From Pelomicrobium methylotrophicum (lineage in GTDB: Bacteria > Pseudomonadota > Gammaproteobacteria > Burkholderiales > UBA6910), in contig NZ_VPFL01000004.1 in assembly GCF_008014345.1 (NCBI RefSeq), positions 62,001-126,000 of the forward strand: a stretch of DNA of 64,000 nt, read 5' to 3'. The position numbers and the translations under genes are program-made. Each line of letters begins with the position of its first letter. Position 1 is the first letter of the stretch. The notes under the pieces are model-generated. The model was given only the letters and a program-made list of their open reading frames with translations. It did not search any database and had not been told where the DNA came from. Of this stretch, positions 37,328-45,678 are shown piece after piece.

Positions 37328-38395
37328 ATGGACTTCGATTTGTTCTACGAGCTCGCCGTGCCGCCCCAGCTCGGGCGAAGCGAGCTGCAGACCTACCACG
37401 ACGCGTTGGAGGAGCTTGCCCTCGCAGACCGGCTGGGCTTCCGCTGCGCCTGGCTCGTGGAGCACCACTTCATGGCGCCCTATTCCCACTGTTCCAAGCC
37501 GGAGCTCGCCCTCGCCGCGGCTGCCCAGCGCACCCAGCGGCTGCGGCTCGGTTTCGGCGTGATCCCGATGCCCCTCCATCACCCGGTGCACGTGGCCGAG
37601 CGCGTGGCCACCCTGGATCTGCTTTCCCGCGGCCGGCTCGAAGTGGGCGTGGGTCGCGGCTTCTCCCCCCGGGAGTTCGAGGTCTTCGGCGTGCCCATGG
37701 AGGAAAGCCGCGAGCGGGTGGAGGAGGCGCTGGAAATCCTGCGGCGGTCGTTCCTGCCCGGCCCGCTCACCTACCATGGGCGGCACTACCGCCTTGAGGC
37801 CCTCGACGTGGTCCCCCGGGCGATCCAGACACCGCACCCGCCCCTGTGGACGGCGGCGGTCAGCCCGCAGACCTTCGAGTGGGCGGCGCACCAGGGCCTC
37901 GGCGTGCTGGTGGGACCGTTCAAGCCGTGGTTCATGGTGCGCCACGACCTGGAACGCTACCGCGACGCTTGGACGGAGACAACCCCGCCGCGCGCGGGCA
38001 TGACAATAGGCGTACTGTGCCTGGAGGACGGCGAGCGGGCGCGGCGGCTTGCCGCCGAGGCCTTCACCTGGTTCTACCGGGAACTCTACCGGACCACCCT
38101 CCCCGTGCTGGAGAGCCTGTATCCGGGCTACGAGCATTTCCGCGAGCTGGGGCGCTTTCGGGCGCTGATCCGCCTCGGGATCCACTTTTCGCTCCTGGAG
38201 CGGTTCGGCATGGTGGTGGCGGGAGACCCGGCCGAGTGCGTGCAGCGGCTACGCACCTACGAGGCGGCGGGCGTCACCCACTTGCTGCTCGCAGTGGGCG
38301 CGGGCGCAGTGCCCACGGAAGTGGTGCAGGAGTCGCTCGCCTGCCTCGCCACCCACGTGCTTCCCCATTTCTCCCGGGCTGCGGATCCGGGATGA
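37328..38395 (+). CDS. Luciferase-like (LLM class) flavin-dependent oxidoreductase
   Basis: A 355-residue single-component-looking LLM monooxygenase. FDLFYELAVPPQLGRSELQ at the start is followed by LGFRCAWLVEHHF, LRLGFGVIPMPLHHPVHVAER and LEVGVGRGFSPREF, all typical of bacterial luciferase relatives that use reduced FMN and oxygen. The substrate is unknown. No ribosome binding site is obvious. Its stop overlaps the epimerase start (ATGA), so the two are coupled. Confidence 0.9.
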   Translation: MDFDLFYELAVPPQLGRSELQTYHDALEELALADRLGFRCAWLVEHHFMAPYSHCSKPELALAAAAQRTQRLRLGFGVIPMPLHHPVHVAERVATLDLLSRGRLEVGVGRGFSPREFEVFGVPMEESRERVEEALEILRRSFLPGPLTYHGRHYRLEALDVVPRAIQTPHPPLWTAAVSPQTFEWAAHQGLGVLVGPFKPWFMVRHDLERYRDAWTETTPPRAGMTIGVLCLEDGERARRLAAEAFTWFYRELYRTTLPVLESLYPGYEHFRELGRFRALIRLGIHFSLLERFGMVVAGDPAECVQRLRTYEAAGVTHLLLAVGAGAVPTEVVQESLACLATHVLPHFSRAADPG

Positions 38396-39312
38396 AAGTG
38401 GTGGTCACAGGTGCCGCCGGGCGCCTCGCCCGGGCGGTGCTGCCGATCCTGTGCCGGCATCCCCGGGTGGAGCAAGTGCATGGCATCGATTGGCGCGAGG
38501 TGGCGTTCACGCACCCCAAGTTCCTGGCCCACCGGGCGGACCTGCGCGAAGGACTCAGCGAGCGACTCCTCGCCGGCGCGGACGGGCTCGTCCACCTCGC
38601 CTTCATCGTCCTGCGCGCCCGCCTGGACCCCGGAAGCATGCGTGCCATAAACGTGGACGGCACCCTGGCGCTGCTGCGGCGCGCTCGCGCTGCCGGCGTG
38701 CCTCGTCGCGTCTATCTCTCTAGCGCTGCGGTCTACGGCGCCGGCGAGCAGTTGGGCGAGGATGCGCCGCTTGCGCCGCTGCCTGGTTTCGAGTACGCAC
38801 GCCACAAGGCAGAGGTGGAAAAGCGCTTGGAAGCCGCCGACCCCGAATGCGTGCGGTTGCGCCCCCACGCGATCGTCGGCCCCCACTGCCAGCCGTTGTT
38901 GAAGAGGCTCCTGCGCCAGCCTTTCTACGTGCGCCTTCCCGACCCACAGCCGCGCCTGCAATGCGTGCATGAGGACGACGTGGCGCAGGCCGTGGTCGCG
39001 TGCCTGCTCAAGGACGTGGGCGGGCCTTTCAACTTGGCCGCGGAGGACACCTTCTGTTTTCGCGACGCCATCGCGGAACGCCACCGCTTGCCCGTGGCGG
39101 TCAGCCTCGCCACCGCGCGCCGGGTGGTACGCTTCGGCTGGCGCTTTGCCGGGCTTTTCGGTGAACCAGGCTGGGTGGAGGGGCTCGCCCAGCCCCTGAC
39201 CCTGGACTGCACCCGGGCTCGGACTGAGCTCGGGTGGCGGCCCCGCTACGCCTGCCGCGAGGCGCTGGCGGCTGCCGTCCCCCCTAAGCCAAGGCGCACG
39301 TTGAAGCCGTAG
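38392..39312 (+). CDS. NAD-dependent epimerase/dehydratase (extended SDR)
   Basis: A 306-residue extended short-chain dehydrogenase. The NAD-binding loop is VVTGAAGRLARAV (the usual Gly-x-x-Gly pattern is GAAGRLA). Catalytic Ser and Tyr-Lys are seen in SSAAVYG and YARHK. The C-terminal substrate domain is typical of nucleotide-sugar enzymes, but the exact substrate is open. Translationally coupled to the LLM gene. Its last 67 bases overlap the 3' end of the convergent diiron gene, an unusually long tail-to-tail overlap. Confidence 0.88.
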   Translation: MKVVVTGAAGRLARAVLPILCRHPRVEQVHGIDWREVAFTHPKFLAHRADLREGLSERLLAGADGLVHLAFIVLRARLDPGSMRAINVDGTLALLRRARAAGVPRRVYLSSAAVYGAGEQLGEDAPLAPLPGFEYARHKAEVEKRLEAADPECVRLRPHAIVGPHCQPLLKRLLRQPFYVRLPDPQPRLQCVHEDDVAQAVVACLLKDVGGPFNLAAEDTFCFRDAIAERHRLPVAVSLATARRVVRFGWRFAGLFGEPGWVEGLAQPLTLDCTRARTELGWRPRYACREALAAAVPPKPRRTLKP

Positions 39313-40151
39313 CCCTGGAGCAGCCGCACTGTGGGACCGAGCAGACGCTGGACGAATTCCCGCCGCCGGGGGTTCAAGCGCGCCGCCGCCTGCCAGCGAC
39401 GACCCGGCCTCAGGCCCGCCAGCTCGTAGAGTTCCGCCCGCGGGAAAAACACTGCCTCCGCCATGATCCGCAGCAAGCGGCTCAAGATCGGCGCCACGAG
39501 CCGGCGGCTTGCCGGCCTCATGTCCGAAATCCCTGCCTCGATCGTCCTGCGGGCGAAAGCCACGTGGCGGGCCTCGTCGATGATGTGCATGAGACAGATG
39601 TCCCGTATCGCCGGGTTTACCGCGCCTTCGGGCTGCTGACGCACGTAGCGGTTCAATTTGTCGGGCACGTCCTCGCCGATCAGCACGGCGAGCCAGAACA
39701 GGGGCCCGTCCACTGGGAGCCATCGGCCCAGCCACTCGGCCCCGCGAGGCAAAAGCCGCTGCCGGTCGGGCAGCACGAGCCCGCTCTTTTCCATGAGGGT
39801 GAGAAACATGAGGCTGTGCCCCGCTTCTTCCCGCAGCTCCCGCAGCAGATACAGGTGGCGCGTCAGCGGCAGGGGCCGCCGCAGCCGCTGCGCCAACCGG
39901 GCCATGAACAGCCCCTCGAACCAGACGCCGGCGCGAATCACCCCGAGAAATTCATAGTGGGAGAGCCGACGCTGCGTCGCCTCGTCCAGCGCGTCGAACT
40001 GGGCCAAACCGAAGAGCGATAGGGCTTCCCGGGGAAGCCAGTAATCCTCCAGCGAGAGCGCTTCCCACCGAATACGGGCCACCGGATCCCGGTAGGGATC
40101 GCTCGCCGCGCTCAGGTGACGGACCAGGGGAAAATCAGGCGCGCCGCTCAT
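39246..40151 (-). CDS. AurF-like diiron oxygenase
   Basis: A 301-residue helical diiron protein. The ligand pattern of AurF (p-aminobenzoate N-oxygenase) is complete: Glu79, Glu109-x2-His112 (REEAGH), Glu160 (IGED) and His189-x3-Glu193-x2-His196 (HIIDEARH). AurF relatives oxidise aryl amines or other substrates; the substrate here is unknown. It converges on the LLM/epimerase pair with 67 bases of overlap, and its start overlaps the stop of the upstream unknown gene by four bases. The C-terminal 50 residues are Arg-rich. Confidence 0.85.
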   Translation of the reverse strand: MSGAPDFPLVRHLSAASDPYRDPVARIRWEALSLEDYWLPREALSLFGLAQFDALDEATQRRLSHYEFLGVIRAGVWFEGLFMARLAQRLRRPLPLTRHLYLLRELREEAGHSLMFLTLMEKSGLVLPDRQRLLPRGAEWLGRWLPVDGPLFWLAVLIGEDVPDKLNRYVRQQPEGAVNPAIRDICLMHIIDEARHVAFARRTIEAGISDMRPASRRLVAPILSRLLRIMAEAVFFPRAELYELAGLRPGRRWQAAARLNPRRREFVQRLLGPTVRLLQGYGFNVRLGLGGTAAASASRQA

Positions 40152-40651
40152 GATGATCCAGACGTGCTCCCAGGGAATCCGGCAGAGGGGCCGATCATAG
40201 CACGCGCCGCTCCTTCTTCCTCGCCTGAGAAGGCTTGTCGCAGGGCCTGGAGCCGCCGGCCAGCAGGGGTGTCGGCCTTGCCCGCCTCCGCGACCGCTCT
40301 GACGAAGCCTTCAAAGAATTCCGGCAGGGCTTGCACGATGAGCCGCTTGCGCAAGCGTCCGGCGCCCCCGAGCGTCCACTCCGCGCGCCAGCCGGCCTGC
40401 GGCCGAGGGGAGCACACCCGCACGCCCCACACCGGCGCCCCCGCCGTCCAGGCATGGGCCGCCACTACTAGCCGGTGCACCTCGCGCGCCTCCACCCCGA
40501 CCGCAGGCCCCACGTATTCCACCCGGAGCTCGCGGCAGAGGGCGTCCAGCAGGAAACCGAGCCGCGTCAGGGCCTGATCGAGCTCGGGGCCGACCCGGAC
40601 CCGCTGGCTTCGGGCCTGGGTCGCCAGATACAGCAGGAAATCGTGGGTCAT
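40148..40651 (-). CDS. Unknown protein, coupled to the diiron oxygenase
   Basis: A 167-residue protein that I do not recognise. It has no signal peptide or membrane helix. The N-terminal part (MTHDFLLYLATQARSQRVRV) is helical, the middle holds a beta-rich stretch around VEYVGPAVGVEAREVHRLVV, and the tail is low-complexity. The four-base overlap with the diiron gene implies coupled translation and a shared role. Codon use matches the neighbours. Confidence 0.7.
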   Translation of the reverse strand: MTHDFLLYLATQARSQRVRVGPELDQALTRLGFLLDALCRELRVEYVGPAVGVEAREVHRLVVAAHAWTAGAPVWGVRVCSPRPQAGWRAEWTLGGAGRLRKRLIVQALPEFFEGFVRAVAEAGKADTPAGRRLQALRQAFSGEEEGAARAMIGPSAGFPGSTSGSS

Positions 40652-41053
40652 GGCCGAGGAGCGCGATGTTTAAGACGAGAGCCCCGTGGCGGGTGTGGGG
40701 AACGGCATGGGGAAGGCAGCGTCAGGGCTCGGTCACCTCAACAACCGGCGAGGCACCCGCGTTACGGGCGCCTCGCCGCGAAAGCAGCAAGCCCCGCCAT
40801 ACTAGCCGAGCGGGCGCAGGTTTCTCAATACCGTGCCCCCATCCGCCTGAGGCGGCAGCTCAATCGCCCCCGATCTCACGGCCGGCGGATGAGGGCCTTT
40901 TGCCTAGCGCGCTCCCTTTGGGAGGGCGCTCGCATCCGATGGCAAAAGCGTCCATGCTGATAGAATACGCCTATGATGTTAGAATACATGATGGCAGAAT
41001 AAAAATTCAGTGCAAAGCTAACAACATCGATGCATCCAGCGGGGAGGGGACGC
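40652..41053. other. Structured 400-base leader/intergenic region before the pilus locus
   Basis: No gene is credible here. The stretch holds a strong hairpin, CGGCGAGGC (40746-40754) with GCCTCGCCG (40770-40778) and an inner CCCG/CGGG stem. A long-range pair CATCCGCC/GGCGGATG lies near 40840-40890, and a GC-rich hairpin, GCGCTCCC-TTT-GGGAGGGCGC, near 40910. An AT-rich block just before the gene carries three copies of AGAATA (40962, 40981, 40996). It is probably a regulated promoter and leader, but I could not fit a known riboswitch. Confidence 0.5.
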
Positions 41054-42862
41054 GTGAGGGCGTACTGGCGTTCAGTGCTGGCCATCGCGGCGGTGCTGTC
41101 CACCGGCTGCGGAACCCAGCCCAGCAAGCCCTCCGTGGCCCACCTCACGGCGACCACAGCCCCACCCCGGACCGGCACCGTCCCCCCGCCTGTGACCCAG
41201 GCGATCCCCGTCCCGCCCCCTGAGCCGGCGCCCCCGCAGGACACCTTTAGCGTCTCTGTGGTCAACGTTCCGGTGCAGGAGCTGCTGTTCGCCCTCGCCC
41301 GGGACGCGCGCCTCAACGTCGACGTGCATCCCGGCATCCAGGGCACGGTCACTCTGAACGCCGTGCATCAGACCTTGCCCCAGCTCCTCCACCGCCTCTC
41401 CCGGCAGGTGGACATGCGCTACGAAATGGAAGGGCCTAATCTCATCGTCATGCCCGACACACCCTTCCTGCGCCATTACAAAATCGATTACGTGAACATG
41501 ACGCGGGATGCCACGGCAACGGTGGCCATCGCCACCCAGATCCAGGCCGGCACGGCGACTGCCGCAGCAGGCGGCGCAAGTCCGGTCGGGGGTCTAGGTC
41601 AGGCAAACAGCTCCAATACCTCGCTTAGCAACACGGCGAAGAACCGCTTCTGGGAAACCCTGGTTCAGAACATCAAGGACCTGCTGCGGGAGACGGACAA
41701 GGTCCTGCCGGAAGGCTCCTATGAGACGGCGGTCCAGCAGGACACCCTCCAGTCCACCACGGGTACCGGCGTCGCGCCACCCCCGACCCGCGGCAGCCGG
41801 GAACGGGGGATCTCGTTGAGCCCCCAGCCGGCGACGGTGCAGACCGAGGGTACCACGGTGATCCGCCGCGCCACGTTCCGCGAGGCGGCCTCCGTCATTG
41901 CCAACCCGGAGACGGGGGTTCTTTCGATCCGCGCCACCGCCCGCCAGCACGAGAAGATCCAGGAATTCCTCGACCAGGTGATGACAAGCGCCCGACGGCA
42001 GGTGCTGATCGAAGCCACGGTGGTGGAAGTGGGCCTGTCCGATCACTACCAGCAGGGGATTGACTGGCGCGCTTTCGTCAAGGCGGGGGGCAAATGGACG
42101 CTCACCCAGCAGACCCTGCCCACGCTGCCCACCGCCGTCGGCGCGACCCTTTTCACCGGCACCTATTCGGGCAGCGACGACTTTTCCGCCACGCTCAAGC
42201 TGCTGGAATCCTTTGGCACGGTGAAAGTGCTTTCGAGTCCCAAGGTGAGCGTCATCAACAACCAGACCGCGCTGCTCAAGGTGGTCGAAAACCGGGTCTA
42301 TTTCACTGTGAAGGCCGACACCGTAACCACCGCGAACGTGGGCACCATCACCACCTTCACGACGACGCCGAATACCGTGTCAGTGGGCTTCGTCATGAGC
42401 GTGACACCCCAGATTTCGGAAGCTGACACGGTGATCCTCAATGTGCGGCCCACGGTGTCGCGCATCACCGGCTTCGTGAACGATCCCAACCCCAGCCTCC
42501 AGATCCCCAACCGCATCCCGGAGATCCAGACCCGCGAGATGGAGTCGGTCATCCGAGTGGCGAGCGGCGATGTCGCCGTCATGGGGGGACTTATGCAGGA
42601 CGGCATCGAGAACAGGGACGACACGGTGCCAGGCCTGGCCCAGATCCCGCTCCTGGGCAAGCTCTTCGCCGCCCGCAATGACACCCGGACCACGACCGAG
42701 TTGCTGATCTTCCTGCGGCCCACGGTCATCCGCAGCGCCAGCCTCGAGGGCGACTACGCGGCGCTGCGGCCGCTGCTTCCGGACGAGAAGTTCCTGGAGG
42801 CTCCCCGCCTCGACAATTTTTTCGGGGCGGAGCAGACGCTGCCGGTGCTCCCCGCGCCATGA
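41054..42862 (+). CDS. mshL: MSHA-type pilus secretin (MshL-like)
   Basis: A 602-residue outer-membrane secretin. The N-terminal signal looks like a lipoprotein signal ending STGC, then a Pro-rich linker, an STN/secretin N-domain (VPVQELLFALARDARLNVDV through LIVMPD) and the secretin core from about residue 310 (RQVLIEATVVEVGLSDHYQQ) to the family end motif (VMGGLMQDGIENRDDTVPGL; LLIFLRPTVIR). It forms the pore for the pilus. The GTG at 41054 is chosen because a strong GGGGAGGGG site precedes it; an in-frame ATG lies 24 bases upstream. It is the first gene of the locus, and the next gene overlaps by four bases. Confidence 0.93.
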   Translation: MRAYWRSVLAIAAVLSTGCGTQPSKPSVAHLTATTAPPRTGTVPPPVTQAIPVPPPEPAPPQDTFSVSVVNVPVQELLFALARDARLNVDVHPGIQGTVTLNAVHQTLPQLLHRLSRQVDMRYEMEGPNLIVMPDTPFLRHYKIDYVNMTRDATATVAIATQIQAGTATAAAGGASPVGGLGQANSSNTSLSNTAKNRFWETLVQNIKDLLRETDKVLPEGSYETAVQQDTLQSTTGTGVAPPPTRGSRERGISLSPQPATVQTEGTTVIRRATFREAASVIANPETGVLSIRATARQHEKIQEFLDQVMTSARRQVLIEATVVEVGLSDHYQQGIDWRAFVKAGGKWTLTQQTLPTLPTAVGATLFTGTYSGSDDFSATLKLLESFGTVKVLSSPKVSVINNQTALLKVVENRVYFTVKADTVTTANVGTITTFTTTPNTVSVGFVMSVTPQISEADTVILNVRPTVSRITGFVNDPNPSLQIPNRIPEIQTREMESVIRVASGDVAVMGGLMQDGIENRDDTVPGLAQIPLLGKLFAARNDTRTTTELLIFLRPTVIRSASLEGDYAALRPLLPDEKFLEAPRLDNFFGAEQTLPVLPAP

Positions 42863-43875
42863 ATTCGAAAGCCTGGCTGCTGGCGCTCGTCGGCCTCCCC
42901 TTCGTACCGGCCTTGGCCGACGGCCTCCATCCCTGGAGGGAGGTTCCCCGGCCGCCGCTGGCCACGGTGGCGCCGAGGGCCGGCGCCTTTGCCCCGATAC
43001 CGCTTGCCCATGGCGCGGCCGTGCCTGCGCCCGAAAGGTATCGGTCCGGACCGGCCATGGAGGAGAAGAAGCTCTTTCCCCCAGGGGATAGGGCACCGGC
43101 TCATCCCGCGGGCGCCACGCCTGCCGCCCAGGTCTCGACCCTGAAGACTAAACCAGCGGGCACGGCCGAGGTGGCGCCCCTGCGGGCGTCTGGGCCGCCC
43201 GACGGGATTGCACCCTCGCCTTCTTCGGCCTCCCAGGCCAAGGGGAGCGAGCCGGCCGAAGCAGGCCCGTCCAAGATCCAGATCGAGCGCAGCAGAACGT
43301 CCCCGGCGGTCGATCCAGCGCTCGCCGCTGCGTACCAAGCGCTCCAGGCCGGCGCGTTAAACGCCGCGGAAAAACACTACCGGTCGCTGCTCGCGCGGCA
43401 AGAGCGGAACCGGGACGCCCTGCTGGGGCTGGCGGCCATCGCTGCGAAGCGGAACCAGCCCGAGGTGGCCCGCGGTTATTACCGTCGGGTGCTGGAGCTG
43501 GACCCTCGAGATCCCATGGCGACGGCCGGACTTTTGGCGCTGGAGCGGCCGGCTTGGGACCCTGCCGCCGTGGAAAGCCGGCTCAAGACCTTGATCGCAG
43601 GGCAACCGGAAGCAGCCGTGCTCCACTTTTCCCTCGGTAACCACTATGCGGACCAGTCTCGGTGGGGCGAGGCCCGGCAGGCGTATTTCCAGGCGTTCAA
43701 GTACGACCCGACGAATGCGGATTACGCGTACAACCTGGCCGTCAGCTTGGACCATTTGGACGCGCCTAGGCTTGCGGGGCAATACTACCGGCGCGCCCTC
43801 GCGTTGGCCGAGACGCGCCCGGCCGCCTTCGACCGATCCGCAGTCCAGGCTCGGCTTCGAGAACTCGGGCAGTGA
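42859..43875 (+). CDS. TPR protein of the pilus locus (MshN-like)
   Basis: A 338-residue protein with a signal-like N-terminus (WLLALVGLPFVPALADG) and a long Pro/Ala-rich linker (about 30-150). About four tetratricopeptide repeats follow from residue 150 (AYQALQAGALNAAEKHYRSLL; GYYRRVLELDPRDPMATAGL; AYFQAFKYDPTNADYAYNLA). In MSHA loci a TPR protein (MshN) sits here and is thought to support pilus assembly in the periplasm. It is coupled to the secretin gene. The linker is longer than in most relatives. Confidence 0.85.
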   Translation: MNSKAWLLALVGLPFVPALADGLHPWREVPRPPLATVAPRAGAFAPIPLAHGAAVPAPERYRSGPAMEEKKLFPPGDRAPAHPAGATPAAQVSTLKTKPAGTAEVAPLRASGPPDGIAPSPSSASQAKGSEPAEAGPSKIQIERSRTSPAVDPALAAAYQALQAGALNAAEKHYRSLLARQERNRDALLGLAAIAAKRNQPEVARGYYRRVLELDPRDPMATAGLLALERPAWDPAAVESRLKTLIAGQPEAAVLHFSLGNHYADQSRWGEARQAYFQAFKYDPTNADYAYNLAVSLDHLDAPRLAGQYYRRALALAETRPAAFDRSAVQARLRELGQ

Positions 43876-43954
43876 CGCCCCCAGGCCCGCGCGAGGGTCC
43901 AGATGAAACGCTTCCAGGCCCCGTATCTTTAAAAGGCACCGTTTTGCGACCCGC

Positions 43955-45670
43955 ATGTCGGCCATCGAGCATCCCCTGACCCCACGCCCTCTGGGCCAGT
44001 TGCTGGTGGAAAAGGGCGTCATCAGCGAAGACCAGCTCAGGATCGCCCTCCAGGAGCAAAACAAGAACCACCTGCCCCTGGGACGCCTGATGGTGAGCCT
44101 GGGCTTTCTGTCGGAGGCCACCATCCGCGACGTGCTCTCGGAAAGCCGGGGACAGGAAAGCATCGACCTGTCCCAGGTGATCATCGACGCACAAGCGATC
44201 AAGCTGATCCCCAAGGATGTCGCTCAGCGCTACGCGATCTTGCCAATCGCCGTAGACCACGCGCGGCGCCAACTCACCATCGCCACCGCCGACCCCGATA
44301 ACCTCGTCGCCCTGGACCAAGTGCGGGCGCTGCTCAAGGAGGACTATCGCATCCAGCAGTTGCTGGCCGCCGAGTCCGACATCCTGCGGGGGATCGACCA
44401 GTTCTACGGCTTTGAGCTGTCGATCGACGGCATCCTGCACGAGATCGAGCCCGGCGAGATGGACGACCCGCCGCTGCCCGCCGGGGTCAACGAGTTCAGC
44501 CAACCCATCGTGCGGCTGATCGATGCGCTGCTGTCGGATGCGGTGCAGCGGGGCGCCTCCGACATCCACTTCGAGCCGGAGCACAGTTTTCTGCGCATCC
44601 GCTACCGTATCGACGGGGTGCTGCGCCAAGTCAGAAGCCTGCACAAATCCTACTGGCCGGCCATGGTGGTGCGTCTGAAGGTCTTGAGCGGTATGAACAT
44701 CGCCGAGACCCGCGCGCCCCAGGACGGCCGCATCTCCCTGCGCTTGTCGGGCCGGCCCATCGACTTTCGGGTCGCCTCGCACCCCACCACCCATGGCGAG
44801 AACATGGTGCTGCGAGTGCTGGATCGGCAGAAGGGCATCGTGCCGCTGCCCATGCTGGGCCTGCATGAAGGGGCGCTCGCCACCCTGAAGCGCATGATCG
44901 CGCGGCCGCAGGGCATCATCCTGGTCACCGGTCCCACGGGCAGCGGCAAGACCACGACGCTCTACTCCATCCTCAACCACCTCAACACCGAGAAGGTCAA
45001 TATCATGACCCTGGAAGACCCCGTGGAGTACCCGATGCCCCTCATCCGCCAGACCTCGGTGAACGAGGCGGCGAAACTCGATTTCGCCAGCGGCATCCGC
45101 TCCATGCTGCGCCAGGATCCGGACGTGATCCTGGTGGGCGAAATCCGCGACTATCCCACCGCGGAAATGGCCTTCCGCGCCGCCATGACGGGTCACCAGG
45201 TGTATTCCACACTGCACACCAACTCCTCCATCGGCGCCATCCCGCGGCTGCTGGACATCGGCATCCTGCCCGACATCATGGCGGGCAACATCATCGGCAT
45301 CATTGCCCAGCGGCTGGTGCGGGTGCTATGCCCCCACTGCAAGAAGCCTTACCAGCCGGCCGAGCTGGAGCGCCGGCTCCTGGGCCTTGACCTCGACGAC
45401 CCTTCGCCCACCCTCTATCAGGCGGTGGGCTGTGAGCTGTGCGAGCACCAGGGCTACAGCGGCCGCCTCGCGGTGATGGAGCTGCTCAAGATGGACGAGG
45501 ATCTGGACGAGCTCGTGGCGCGGCGCGCCACTTCCCGCGAGATCCGCACTGCGGCGCTCGCCAAGGGATGGCGTCCGCTCGCAGAGGACGCGATCCTGCG
45601 GGTGCTGGAAGGCGTCACCTCCCTCGACGAAGTGTCGAGGGTGATCGACCTGACCGACCGCCTGCGATAA
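43955..45670 (+). CDS. mshE: Pilus extension ATPase (MshE-like) with MshEN domain
   Basis: A 571-residue GspE/PilB-family ATPase. The N-terminus carries two MshEN motifs, the c-di-GMP-binding unit of MshE: PLGQLLVEKGVISEDQLRIA (from residue 12) and PLGRLMVSLGFLSEATIRDV (from residue 41). The ATPase core has Walker A GPTGSGKTT (326-334), an Asp box, Walker B LVGEIRD and a His box. A zinc site is formed by CPHC and CELC. It powers pilus assembly at the inner membrane. The position of the first motif's basic residue differs by one from Vibrio MshE, so ligand binding is likely but not certain. Confidence 0.94.
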   Translation: MSAIEHPLTPRPLGQLLVEKGVISEDQLRIALQEQNKNHLPLGRLMVSLGFLSEATIRDVLSESRGQESIDLSQVIIDAQAIKLIPKDVAQRYAILPIAVDHARRQLTIATADPDNLVALDQVRALLKEDYRIQQLLAAESDILRGIDQFYGFELSIDGILHEIEPGEMDDPPLPAGVNEFSQPIVRLIDALLSDAVQRGASDIHFEPEHSFLRIRYRIDGVLRQVRSLHKSYWPAMVVRLKVLSGMNIAETRAPQDGRISLRLSGRPIDFRVASHPTTHGENMVLRVLDRQKGIVPLPMLGLHEGALATLKRMIARPQGIILVTGPTGSGKTTTLYSILNHLNTEKVNIMTLEDPVEYPMPLIRQTSVNEAAKLDFASGIRSMLRQDPDVILVGEIRDYPTAEMAFRAAMTGHQVYSTLHTNSSIGAIPRLLDIGILPDIMAGNIIGIIAQRLVRVLCPHCKKPYQPAELERRLLGLDLDDPSPTLYQAVGCELCEHQGYSGRLAVMELLKMDEDLDELVARRATSREIRTAALAKGWRPLAEDAILRVLEGVTSLDEVSRVIDLTDRLR

Positions 45671-45678
45671 GGCCGGCG

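Noticed and set aside
42380-43338. Minus-strand frames over the secretin/TPR junction
   Set aside because: Antisense shadows of two confidently assigned overlapping pilus genes.
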